Source: Gonatopus flavifemur
Lineage: Eukaryota > Arthropoda > Insecta > Hymenoptera > Dryinidae
Assembly: GCA_018340375.1 (NCBI GenBank)
Contig: JAFFJZ010000004.1
Location: forward strand, 29,796,001 to 29,860,000
DNA length: 64,000 nucleotides
Direction of reading: 5' to 3'
Part shown: piece after piece, positions 46,320 to 57,039 of the stretch
Layout: every line of letters starts with the position of its first letter
Numbering within the stretch: the stretch's first letter is position 1
Translations under genes and position numbers: made by a program
Notes under the pieces: generated by a model
The model's database searches: none
What the model saw: only the letters and a program-made list of their open reading frames with translations
Told to the model about the DNA's origin: nothing

Positions 46320-47809
46320 GTACGATCAACGAAGAATGAGTATCTGAATATGCGACATGGTGCGATAGAAAGAGGCGTGGATTTGTATCCTTCTTATCAC
46401 AAGATATTGGATGCTAAGACTAGATGTTATCCTGGGAATGAATATATAACAGTCACTGATAGTATCGCAGAAGTAAAATTACAAGCTCTCCTCGATCATA
46501 CTGCAACTCGTATGGTGAAGGTTAGTGAATCTGTTACTGGTATGCTGTCAATTGAGCAATTAGATAAACTGACGCTGTTGTCGAAATGGAGATTTGATGG
46601 GAGTTCAGGTCATTCTCAACACAAACAGAAACCTAATAGCTCCGAAAGCATGCTCAGTGATAGTAATCTATCTGTAACTCCTTTTGTTCCTTTGGAACTG
46701 AATGTCTTGCAATCTGACTTGACGGAAAAAATAATTTGGAAAAATCCACGTCCATCGTCAACGAGATTCTGTCGCCCAATAAGGATACAATTGATAAAGG
46801 AAACAATTGAAGTGAGTAAAGAAGAGAAACAATACATAGAGAATCAGATCAATAATCTCGTGCCTTCCAAAGTATCATGTCCTGTGGGTGATGTAAGTGT
46901 TACTCATAAAATGGCACTGCCTATGATAGACGGAAAAGTTTGCAACGCGATCACATCAACCGCATCCACGCAAACTTGTAATATTTGTGGTGCTACGCCC
47001 AAAAAAATGAATAATATTGGAGTAGTCTCTACAAGAACAGTCGATCAATGCAATCTTCAATTCGGATTATCTTCTCTCCATGCTTGGATAAGGTTTTTTG
47101 AATTACTCTTGCACATTTCTTATCGTTTACCCATTCAGAAGTGGCAGATTCGAAGTGTCACAGACCAGGATTTATCCTCCCAACGAAAAAAAATTATACA
47201 AAATAGATTCAGGAGTGAAATGGGATTGCTCATTGATATGCCTATACCTGGAGGAAGCGGAACTATCAATGATGGCAATACTGCCTGGCAATTTTTCGAA
47301 CACGCGTCCACATCATCTGAAATCACAGGGATAGATTTGGAAGTTATCAAAAGATTCCGCGTAATATTGCAAACAATCTCTAGTGGTTTTGCTATCAATG
47401 TTGAGGCCTTTGCTAAGTATGCACATGACACGGCTGAACTGTATGTTCATAAGTATGATTGGTATCCTATGTCAGCATCAGTCCATAAGGTGCTTGTTCA
47501 TGGGTCTGATATCATAGCACATGCTGACTTACCAATTGGTGAATTATCTGAGGAAGCCCAAGGGGCTCGGAACAAAGATTGCAAATATTATGAAGAACAT
47601 AATACAAGAAAATCTTCAAGACTTTTCACCAATCTAGACCTCTTACACATGCTACTGATATCATCAGATCCGTGGATTTCTCTTTACGGAGATTGCCCCA
47701 AAAAAAGAATAAATCTTTTTCGCTAGAAGTCCTTGCACTTCTACAAGATCCGCAGATACAGTTGGCCAAGGAACATTCGAACGTTGAATATGAAGAAAAA
47801 TTTGTGTGA
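46320..47809 (+). pseudogene. RAG1/Transib-like core protein, late frameshift, 5' part missing
   Basis: The frame opens after TAA at 46317; the first ATG is at 46350 and the frame stops at 47726 (458 codons). Numbering from that ATG, features match the RAG1/Transib catalytic core in order: D83 in RFDGSSG (like RAG1 D600), D194 in MIDGKVCN before the zinc cysteines (like D708), C210 and C213 in TCNICGATP (like C727/C730), the ALHC/LHAWIRFF region at 243-250, NDGNTAWQFF at 307-316 (RAG1 NGNFARRLM), and H379 and H384 in VHKVLVHG (like H937/H942). LSEEAQGARNK at 399-409 follows. From memory of relatives this motif is LSEEAQEARNK, and the E aligns with catalytic E962; here codon 405 is GGG (47562-47564). 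After DPWIS a one-base shift near 47685 moves homology to another frame (LPQKKNKSFS ... EVLALLQD) that ends at TGA 47807-47809. The N-terminal region is not seen. It is probably a dead transposase copy; domesticated or RAG1-like status would be inference. Confidence 0.72.
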
Positions 47810-47984
47810 AATAATACAAGAAATGAAGAATAAAAAACCTTGAAAAGGATGTTAAAACTTTTAAGAATGGAAAAAAGTGTTTTCAAAGTCCAATTTACAA
47901 TCTTCACGTGGTAAAACACGTAAGTAAATTGAAAGATCAAAACTAATGTATCATTGGCATCATATATAATTCAGCTGAAGATTT

Positions 47985-48265
47985 TGAAGAAAAATCTGAA
48001 CCCAGATTCGCATTCGGCGGCTTCCAAAAACTGTCCGGAAACGGGTTTCAGGCAAATTGAAATCATTTTTACATTTATGTCCGTCATATTGAATTTGCCA
48101 TCTTGAATTCTGAAAATCTGACTGCGAATTCGTAATCAGCGATCCAAAAAAACTCTCCCAGGACGAGTTTCAGGCAAATCGGAGTGATTTTGACATTTTC
48201 GTCCGCCATCTTGAATTCGGAAAATCTGACTACAGATTCGTAATCAGCGATCCCCAAAACCCCTT
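47985..48265. repeat. ~110-bp tandem repeat, about 2.5 copies
   Basis: AAAATCTGACTNCGAATTCG recurs at about 47991, 48113 and 48221. It is followed each time by AATCAGCGATCC-like, CAGGCAAATYGAA-like and GTCCGCCATCTTGAATTC blocks. The spacing is 122 and 108 bp. It directly follows the RAG1-like ORF. The next stretch, 48270-48410, has CCCAYTNNGGGC-like blocks resembling the 70-bp minisatellite. Confidence 0.65.
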
Positions 48266-48410
48266 GGGCCTTATAGTTTTGAGCACTTCTTGTAGATTTC
48301 GGCCCACTGTGCCTTCTAAGGGCTCCATAAGATTTTCCTCACTCACGGTTTCCAGATTCTAACCTGATCAGAACCTTATTAAAAATAGGGATTGTCTGAT
48401 CAAATCTCTA

Positions 48411-49284
48411 TTGGGGTATATACGGGATAGCAAACAAATTTAGCTGAAGAAATCACCATTTTTTACTGCCACAGCCAAAAAATCGCTGTTTTAGCTAACC
48501 AGATTGCTCGGATAGGAAATAGATTGCTGTCACCTAAAAGAATTTGCTGATTCAGCCAGAAATACCCAGCAAAAGCAGATTCCGTTGTCATAGCAGATTC
48601 TCTTTCCTCCGTGTAAACATGACAATATTTCTGATTGGCTCCGCCGATTTCTTGAAGAATGGGATGGACGACACAAACATTTCTCAACAAATATATACTC
48701 CCTCAATATTATGAATTCCTCGGGTTTTTCTACTGCTTGTAATATCTCTTACTGATCTGTTGAGGTTTTGAATGGCATGGCATACAAAATTGTTCGAGGT
48801 AGTTACGTAACGGGGTTCAAAATTAAATTTGAAAAAATCTGCCAATTTATAGGCGCGCAGTTCCCTCGTTCCTGAAAACATTATCAAATATTGCAAAAAC
48901 ATTGTTTCTACCTCTCTCAACCTATTGGAGACGAAACTTGTATGGAACCACTGCAAGATCGTGACTAAAACGTGGAATAAGTTCGATTGCGATCATATGA
49001 ACAAGAACATAGATATGAAAGGTAACTAAATCATAATTCCTTGTTCTCCTGTGAGCATGAAGTTGAAACTTATATGGGGGCACTATTGACATTTTATGTA
49101 ACTGTGGTGAAAATTTCATTACGATCAGATGGTAAGAACAGAAGATATCTGTATTATAATAGCAGTATTCACGAAATCTCCACATTTCCTGTGGAAGTTC
49201 ATTACTCACCCTTTCCTGTCTCCAATTCTGATTTGCCTAAATCCATAACGTACACGCAGAGAAAAGTTACCTAAAAAATTACCA
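48411..49284. other. Unassigned DNA
   Basis: ORFs of 75-95 codons without recognisable motifs. GAGACGAAACTTGTATGGAACCACTG at 48928 resembles the AGTGGTTCCATATAAGTTTCAT stretch near 44070 in reverse, so a shared repeat is likely. Confidence 0.35.
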
Positions 49285-49705
49285 CACTTTACAGTGAAGT
49301 AGGGACAAAATCACATTTTGGGGTTACCCAAGTAGCACAACAGGTTAGAAATGCTAAGAAGGTTCTTGGAAGTTCTGAGCATGTTTCATGAACATTCTTA
49401 GAATCTTCGAATGAGACCGTTTCAGATAAGTATATTCTGTGCACATTCTCAGAACATATTTTTCGAATTTATCCAAAATAGTCTCATCTGCATATCCTAT
49501 GCATGATCACGGAATGAACGCAGAAGATTTGAAATGTTCTTGTGCTACTTGGTTATGTATGATATTTCGCCATGAAAATTACTATACTTTCTAGTGAAGA
49601 GTGGCAGAATTCTGTTATTTATTGATAGAAAGTATAGGGATTCTGATGACAAAATATCATACATAACCCCAAAATGTGATTTTGTCCCTACTTTACTGTG
49701 AAGTG
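49285..49705. mobile_element. Palindromic element split by a CCCAAGTAGCAC MITE
   Basis: The left arm CACTTTACAGTGAAGTAGGG and onward through AAATCACATTTTGGGGTTA matches the complement of the right arm. Left-arm homology resumes after the nested MITE with TGTATGATATTTCGCCATGA. The right arm reads uninterrupted through the same point. Confidence 0.8.
49327..49553. mobile_element. CCCAAGTAGCAC MITE with TA target duplication
   Basis: Ends CCCAAGTAGCACAA and TTGTGCTACTTGGT, flanked by TA at 49325-49326 and 49554-49555. The uninterrupted opposite arm of the host palindrome gives the empty site with a single TA, fixing both boundary and duplication. The interior contains GAATGAGACCGTTTC, also seen at 31582 and in reverse at 16910. 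Confidence 0.85.
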
Positions 49706-50639
49706 TTGAAAAGTCACTTCTTTTATTACTAATTGTAGATAAAAGGCACTATTCCGTCACGATTCATATTTGGAAAATCACTTTTTTCACTTTTTTGAAC
49801 CCTATGAAGCGCTGGAAATCCTGCGACTTTGTGAAATATGGAAATTATTGCAAAGACATCACAAATTTTTTGTTAAATTTTGATTTACATTCGAAAACCT
49901 TTTGCTAATTCTTGATTCTTTTATTTTCCTCAATTTTTATTGGTTCACACAGGAGTCGTACACTAATTGACATGAATGGTTTTGCTAGACTGTTTGTGAT
50001 GAAAATTGTGGCCTCCGGAATTCCCGCAAGTTTATGCCTCAGGTTTGGATCTGATATCCTTACGCGTATATGAGTTCGCCATTTTGGGACAGAAAAAAAC
50101 CGAAAAAAATTCCCTCCTAGTCCTTAGATATGCATTGAAAATCGTGCGAAATTTGGTTGAATTAGAATCAAACCTTCTTAGTAAAAAAAATGTTTGATAA
50201 TAATGCTTGATTTTTGGCCTTCTAACTGTATCTCCACCCTTAATAACTGTGTGGAGGAACCCATTCATATCATAATATTTTGATGGCTATACAATACTCT
50301 TACGACTGTGTTTTAATCACAATCACGTAAGATTTCAAGGTTGCTGCGAAATAGTCAATATCCATTTGGAAAAAAATGTATAGGCTGTTGAGAATTATTC
50401 AAGAACTATCCCAGTTATTACTTTGGAATCTTCTATTCTAAAAAGACTCTATGAGTACTCCCGTGCGAACACGTTCCAGATGTGTTCCGAATACGTATTT
50501 GCTACTCATTCATTGCAAATAACCAACTAGAATATATCTGATACGTATTCATAACAAGGATGCTTATGGGGGAGCAAATTTTCTCATGATGCAACTATTA
50601 ACTTTTGTTCCTGATGTAACTATCAACCCGTGTAGAAAT
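49706..50639. other. No recognisable feature
   Basis: AT-rich DNA. Overlapping ORFs of 63 and 78 codons at 50006-50268 are antiparallel and carry no motif. Confidence 0.4.
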
Positions 50640-50985
50640 TAATCCTGGGCATCCTGAAGTATGTCTGGGCCCCCTTCAGGGTATAACTTGAGCATCGAAT
50701 ATAAGAGTTTCCCACTCACGGCTCATGTAATCCCCAGTTGGGGTCGCTAGTGTACTCCCCGGATATTTCAATTTAGGGATGCTCACCCACAGTCCATATA
50801 GGCCCTGGAAAAGTCACCATTGTCTTGCCCAGGTATTGTAATCTGAGTATGCCAAGTCCCACCCCATAGAGGCCCTGGGTGAGCCACCATCGTCTAGCCC
50901 AAGTATTGTAATTTGGGCATGCGTAGTCACACCCTATAGAGGTCGTGGGTTGGCTATCATCGTTTCCCCTATTCAAAATATCTGG
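50640..50985. repeat. 70-bp minisatellite, locus 2
   Basis: Units start near 50641, 50711, 50781, 50851 and 50921, exactly 70 bp apart for the last four. Each unit has a TCAC.CC.....ATAGAGGCCCTGG-like block and an AAGTATTGTAATTTGGGCATG-like block. The last three are the most alike. It shares the GGCCCATATRGGGCC theme with 43130-43485. Confidence 0.8.
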
Positions 50986-50989
50986 CAGA

Positions 50990-51112
50990 ACCAGACAACA
51001 TTTTGACCCAGATCTGACATTGTTTGGTTTGCACATCAGTTTGAACACTCATGGAACTGCCAGACAGAGCCAAACAGCACCTGTCAGATCTAGGTCAAAA
51101 TCCTGTCTGGTT
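50990..51112. mobile_element. Small inverted-repeat element
   Basis: ACCAGACAACATTTTGACCC and the complement of AACCAGACAGGATTTTGACC face each other, with AGATCTGACA continuing both arms. It sits directly after the minisatellite. A second TCTGGCAG / CTGCCAGA pair lies at 50980 and 51057. Confidence 0.55.
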
Positions 51113-52374
51113 TGAATTTTATTTCATTATTTTGTGTATCGAAAGTTTTTTTTTCCTTCAGTTTTCTTTAAACATTGAGAGAAGGTAATGAAAAAAAAAA
51201 GTTTTTTTTTGTGTTATTAACCTATATACATGCAACAACGGAATACTTCATATCAACGTTGGTAGATTTGTCTATAGAGTATTTCAAAATAGTCAACAGG
51301 ATTTTCACCGAATACTTCGGATTGTAATTCTCGTATCCTCTTGAGTAAAAATCAAAGCTGACGTACATTCGGGGCATGCTCAATGTTGTTGGGTCAAAAT
51401 TGCATTGTCTTTCATTTCTACTAGGGAAATCTCAGACACTGAATGAATTGAAACGTATCTTGATTTCTATGTTTTTGAAAGTCATTCTTCCAGTGCTCTC
51501 AGTTTCTAGGTTATAAGAATTGAAACGAATTTCAAACAACCTATGAGCTCGAAATTGAAATTCCAAAAACTTGATACGCCTTCGGCTGACTGGAAAAAAT
51601 ATTTTGATTACCTTCCTGAAAATTTACATACAAGAGCAGATGGGCATTTCAATTTGTTTTTGATTTGATGATAATTTTACATACAGCATAGATCTATCAA
51701 AAGGTAACCCTCAAAGAACATTTTGCTGGAGCAAATTCATTTGTCTTTTATCGAAGGGATATCTTCCAAATATCTTGGGGACCAGCGCACAATGAAATTT
51801 GAAAACTCATATGGGCTAAAATGAACTCTCTAATTTGGCCCAAGTTGAATTTTCGATATGGGCCAAGTTTGGGAACCATTACGAGGTCTAGATTAAAAAG
51901 CGTAACACCCCAAGTTGGGGCCAATCCAGGTGTCCTAACCAGGGCTACATTTTGAGTTGGAATTATGAAACTAGCCCAGGTCTGAGCCCGGAAAAATTTC
52001 CACACGAGAACCCTCAGTTACTCCACGTATTTTCGCGTATTTTCGTTACACTTTCCTTATGTGTTGAAGTCAACGAAATTAGGCTTTTTTTTAATGATCC
52101 AAAATATACTTTCAAACCGCACAATTATCAACCTACATGGAGAGTACTTGAACAATCGAACTACATGAATTTGCACTACACAAAATTTTAACTAAACGTA
52201 CGAATGCACGGTGATTATTTCACTACACATACTGAACTTGACTACATACTATACATACTGGACTTCGCTGAATTTAAACTACACAGAAGGAAATGAGGAG
52301 CTTGTTCTACTACACTCTCCTGAACAACACCGTTCTCAACTGCACTCTTCCAAACTCCAAAAAATTCCCATCTA
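51113..52374. other. Unassigned DNA
   Basis: GGCCCAAGTT and GGGCCAAGTTTGGG words at 51835-51930 hint at another decayed minisatellite. ORFs here are not convincing. Confidence 0.35.
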
Positions 52375-52518
52375 TACTGAGAGAAGAGCGATTTGGAAAT
52401 TCAGTAAATTGTAACATACCTATTCGATAAATGTGAAAAGTACTGAAATTTCAGCGATGTTTCATGAAATTTCAAGGAGGATTACTGAAATTTTACTTCA
52501 CATTGCCAGGTGTTTTTC

Positions 52519-52519
<1 letters not shown>

Positions 52520-52551
<32 letters not shown>
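52520..52551. repeat. CAT trinucleotide microsatellite
   Basis: Ten uninterrupted ATC/CAT units. On the minus strand this is the (ATG)n 3' tail of the retrotransposon. Confidence 0.9.
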
Positions 52552-53034
52552 GAAGTAATCAGTCTTATGACTGGTTTGATGAAATCCTCCAACCCTGTCT
52601 ATTATCCGCTAACCGCTTAACTCCTGCATATCTACGACTAGGGATGCACCGGATATCCGGCCCTGATCCGGTATCCGGCCTATCGGGCCTCATTTTCCGA
52701 TCCGGCCGGATCGCCGGATCGGACACATATCCGGCCGGATACTGAATAAAATTCCTATAAAATTCATATTATCCCAAAGGATGAATCTCTTGTTCAATAT
52801 TATTGAAATATTGTTTAAATGATATTCACTGGAACGTTTCAGTTTTCCCCAATTAAAGGAATCTGTTGAATCTTGCCATATCTGATTGGATATTGTACAG
52901 GGAGTAGAAAAGTCAGTGTTCGTTCCAACGGGTAGATTTTTGGAATTTTGTTGTAGTTCGCAGTATTGTAACCCCTCTGATGCATGATAAAAAAACATCA
53001 GAACTCGTTATCCACTCAATCAATGAGAGCAATA

Positions 53035-54136
53035 CACTGTAAAAAAATTTCACCGGAAAATTCCAGTACATGTACTGGAAGTCATTAACCTGTACATGTA
53101 CCGGAAAATTTCAGCACATTTGTACTGCAAAAATTCAGTGCAAACGTTATGGAATTTCCGCATCAAAACTGGAAATTTTCTGAGCCTCGGTACTGGAATT
53201 TTTCAGTACACGAGCTGGACTTTTCCAGGACATGTACTGGAAAATTAATGCTGAAAATATCCATGAAAATTGAAAAAAAATTGCTCACGCAAAGTGATTT
53301 TGCAGGGTCCTTGTGTTCCAAGATGATTGAGAAACTTTTGATCGTTCATTCGGATGGACAGAAACTCATGTCTACCTAACAGGATTTGAACCCACACTTT
53401 TCTACCTGCCTACCAACTGAAACCTAAGACCTAACCGATGAGCTATAGCGCGACATGTTGGAAGGCCAGCTTGGGTTACTACATATGCTTCATATCTAGA
53501 ACACAAGAGGATAAGTCTTGGAAAAACCTCATATATCAATTTCATTGGCTACAATTACAATTATTATTCAAAATCTCAATCAGGAAATTTTTAATATAAA
53601 GACTTGAAATTTTTCCTGCCAGAAATGACGAAGTCCAATAGAAGTGGAAAATTTCAGTGCAACAGTGATTAAATTCCGTTGCATAGCAACTGGAAAATTC
53701 CATCACACGACCTGAAAATTGCAGTTCAAAATCTGTATAATTCAATTGCATAGTAACTGGAAAATTCCATCACAAAACCTGAGAATTGCAGTTAAAAACC
53801 TGTATAATTCCAGTATACCAACGATTAGGTTTTTTTTTTAAATTCCAAATTTTTTCTCAAGTCCTTTTTGAGGGAATATTTTTTTTTGGTGCACAAGAAC
53901 TATAAAATTGTAGTACGAGCCGGTAAAATTTTCGCGAAATCATGGCAAAATTTCAGTACATCATCTCAAACTTGAAAATTCCAGTACAATGACTGAATTT
54001 TCAGTTGTGCTTGGTAAATTTTCAGTAACGTCACAACAAAATCTCTGTACATGTACTGGAATATCCATATTCCAGTACTAGCACTGGAAATTTCCAGTCC
54101 AGTTGCACAGTAAATTTCCAGTTTTTTTTTACAGTG
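53035..54136. mobile_element. 1.1-kb CACTGTAAAAAAA TIR element, copy B
   Basis: Same ends and almost the same sequence as copy A at 36013-37116, flanked by TA on both sides (53033-53034 and 54137-54138). The clean TA duplication supports a Tc1/mariner-type mechanism for the family. It contains the same minus-strand tRNA-like box A (53430-53445) and box B (53382-53393). Confidence 0.9.
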
Positions 54137-54138
54137 TA

Positions 54139-54824
54139 TTTCAAAATTTTGAAAATAATGAGAGAATACCAAAAATCTACCGTTGGAACCAACACGGACT
54201 TTCTTCACTCACTGTACAATGATCTGGTTATAGCCGATTTAAAAAGTTTCAATGAGATTTAGTGAGATTTAGTGCACGGAGAAAATATAATAGCGATTAC
54301 TTTATTGGGCACGAACGGCCCGTGTTGGAAAAAATTATGAGCTCGCTCTTGTTTTGGATGCCACGGTATGCGTCAATAATATATCCATTATGTTTGAGCG
54401 AAATGGTTTCTCATAATGCATCCATGATGCCATAAATGTAACACCGTCATTGGCTCTTGTTTCAAATGCCACATCGCGCATCGATATTTCATCAATGATT
54501 GGGGAACATAATGCTCACATAGATTGTCCTCAATAACGGTGTTTAATACAGAAACACCTTGGTACCATCATGCCAACATTTTTTTTCTTTGCCATGGGTC
54601 CAATATGGTACCATTAGGAGCATATTTTTCTTATCTGGGAATATACTATACTGAAGCGATACATTTGATTAATGTGAATACAGTAATCAATGGTGTGGGA
54701 CTTTTTTTCATGACTTGAGTCATTCATGTCGAATTATTAATGGCTAATGTTACGGGCTATGTCAGAAGAAAATTTGTTGAATCTTGTTAAATCTTATCGA
54801 TCGATATCAGGAAGATGGTAGGGG
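54139..54824. other. Unassigned hAT-interior DNA
   Basis: Possibly host sequence of the 5.6-kb element. CACGGAGAAAATATAATAG near 54272 resembles one end of the CACGGAG MITE type. No ORF of note. Confidence 0.35.
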
Positions 54825-55090
54825 TAGAGAGAAGATGAGAGTGAGCACGGGCCGGGTTTCATTGCTATCAGTAATGTGGCGCTGCCAACTGGCGAAATGA
54901 AGGAATCAATTACACAGAATAGACACAAACCATGGATTAGCGAAGACACAATCCTTGGTTCACGTCAGAATTCTACCATATCCTCTGAAATCGGAGGTAG
55001 GAGAATTCTCCACCTTCGCCCCCTCCACTCGTCCAGATATTACATCGGGAAAACGAAATATAATTCCGTGATGTGTCGCTCAATCGTTAA

Positions 55091-55305
55091 CGGCATTCAC
55101 CACCTCCCCAAAAAGTTACTAGATTCCAAAATCGCCCCCCCCCCAGTTTTCTCAGAAACGAACAAATAAAATGAAAAATAAAGAGTAGCTGCACTTTCTT
55201 TGATATGGTGAGAAGATGTACCTGCTCATTAAAATCGATTATATTCATTAATCGTTGAGAAAACTGGGGGGAAAGATCTAGTAACTTTGCCTGTGATGAA
55301 TGCCC
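55091..55305. mobile_element. 215-bp piggyBac-like MITE (TTAA target)
   Basis: TTAA lies on both sides (55087-55090 and 55306-55309). The ends CGGCATTCACCACC and the complement of GGGCATTCATCACA are inverted, and AAGTTACTAGAT and CCCCAGTTTTCTCA continue both arms for about 65 bp. The opposite arm of the host palindrome (near 55917) has the same flanks with one TTAA and no insert. TTAA targeting is characteristic of the piggyBac superfamily. Confidence 0.88.
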
Positions 55306-56150
55306 TTAAATGTTGGAATAAAAAATTGAGACGTGATGTATAAATACGTATTCAACTTAGTTTTAATGAAGGAATATTAATTTTGTTAACAAATAAACAA
55401 AGAAAGATATGAATTCTGATGAATACATTCTGTTGAAATCCTTCTGTGGATTGAACCCTTATGAAAAAACCCGATATCGGAATTTCATCGTTGAATCATC
55501 AATTGTATCAATACTGTCAAAAATCCGTCGTTTGGTTTCATTATCAGACAAGTCCGATAAAAATACGGAATCTGTGATAATTATCCGATATAAAACCGAT
55601 CAGCTAGCCGATGATTTCCCGATATCGGGTTTACATTGGATAATCATCGCAGATCTCGTATTTTTATCGGACTTGTCTGATAATGAAACCAAACGATAGA
55701 TTTTTGACAGTATTGATACAATTGATGATTTAACGATGAAATTCCGATATCGGATTTTTTCATAAGGGTTCAATCCACAGAAGGATTTCAACAGAATGTA
55801 TTCATCAGAATTCATATCTTTCTTCGTTTATTTGTTAACAAAATTAATATTCCTTCATTAAAACTAAGTTGAATACGTATTTATACATCATGTATCAATT
55901 TTTTATTTCAACATTTAACGATTGAGCGACACATCACGGAATTATATTTCGTTTTCCCGCTGTAATATCTGGACGAGTGGAGGGGGCGAAGGTGGAGAAT
56001 TCTTCTACCTCCGATTTCAGAGAATATGGTAGAATTCTGACGTGAACCAAGGATTGTGTCTTCGCTAATCCATGGTTTGTGTCTATTCTGTGTGATTGAT
56101 TCCTTCATTTCGCCAGTTGGCAGCGCCACATTACTGATAGCAATAGCTAA

Positions 56151-56281
56151 GTTCGTTTACCGATGTCCCAAGTTACCCCAACTCGCTCCAAGTATTTTGG
56201 ATTCGCTACTTCCAGTTTAAGCAACGAAATGATTGGTTTGGTACAAGTTGGAGCAACTCAGGGCACGTAGAACAAACGAAC
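56151..56281. mobile_element. 131-bp MITE in the right arm of the fold-back
   Basis: The ends GTTCGTTT and AAACGAAC are flanked by CTAA (56147-56150 and 56282-56285). Inside, CCCCAACTCGCTCCAA pairs with TTGGAGCAACTCAGGG. The left arm of the host palindrome lacks this stretch. The short ends leave the class open. Confidence 0.6.
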
Positions 56282-56325
56282 CTAATGAAACCCGGCCCGT
56301 GCTCACTCTCATCTTCTCTCTGGTA

Positions 56326-56468
56326 GGGGGTAAATTCGCCAAACGAAATTTTCGCCGAATAGACATAATTTGACAATCGCTAGTAATTCCTAGTGATTAC
56401 GGAAAAGTGACTATCGATTGTCAAATCATGTCTGTTCGGCGAAATGTTCATTCGGCAAATTCAGCCCC
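56326..56468. mobile_element. 143-bp MITE with ~55-bp arms
   Basis: GGGGGTAAATTCGCCAAACG at the left pairs with the complement of GGGGCTGAATTTGCCGAATG at the right. The arms continue through TTTCGCCGAA, AGACATRATTTGACAATCG. TA flanks both sides (56324-56325 and 56469-56470). The fold-back element's target duplication overlaps the left tip, so this MITE was there first. Confidence 0.8.
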
Positions 56469-56470
56469 TA

Positions 56471-57039
56471 CCCAGGTCGATGTTATATCGTTATACGATA
56501 TAACCTCGATGTTCATCGATTTCATAGTTATCGATGTTTAGTGAACACTAGGTTACGGCAGACAGAATGTAAGTATTCGCAAAACCGTATCTATAATGAT
56601 TGAACCTCTGCGCCCTCTAGTGGTGAACTATAAAATTTTTTGAATCAAATGAATATATTATTTCAATAGAGCAAGATCAACATTTTAATTTACTTCAATA
56701 ATGCTTTGTTTAACGGGAACAACAATCCTTCAACTGAAATAAATCTTTGATATATGATAAATCTGGGATGAAAATGGTTTTTCACAAAAGTGCCTAAGGT
56801 ACACGTACACGTGCGATTCTTAGGAAATCAGCTCCAAACTCTTGCGATTCGTAAAGTATATTACTGCAGAAGGTAGCTCTTCAGAGGTAGCATTTGGCCT
56901 CCTGTTTTTTCGCTAAATACAATCCGGCAGGGCATCAATTGCCCGACTGCTCATTTGTCCGAATATTCATTTACCGGAAAAATTCAAGTTTGATGTACAT
57001 TTTCAGTGCAACAATTATCCCCCCCCCCCTCCCTTTGTT
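56471..57039. other. Unassigned hAT-interior DNA
   Basis: Short palindromes TATATCGTTATACGATATA and ATCGATTTCATAGTTATCGAT lie at 56487-56540. Otherwise no feature. Confidence 0.4.

Larger units (their letters stand above)
54826..56321. mobile_element. Fold-back palindrome with 8-bp target duplication
   Basis: The arms start AGAGAGAAGATGAGAGTGAG and end in its complement. They match through CACGGGCCGGGTTTC, the GGCGCTGCCAACTGGCGAAA stretch and AAATCCTTCTGTGGATTGAA to a centre near 55600. GGTAGGGG stands directly outside both ends (54817-54824 and 56322-56329). The paired short ORFs at 54876-55169 / 55908-56129 and 55409-55699 / 55600-55815 are the two arms of the same sequence. Each arm has its own private insertion. 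Confidence 0.85.

Noticed and set aside
50006..50268. Paired short ORFs on both strands
   Set aside because: Antiparallel, no motif, AT-rich context; chance.
54876..56129. Conserved-looking ORF pairs starting MALPTGEMKES and MNSDEYILLK
   Set aside because: Again both arms of a fold-back element; no independent sign of selection on protein.
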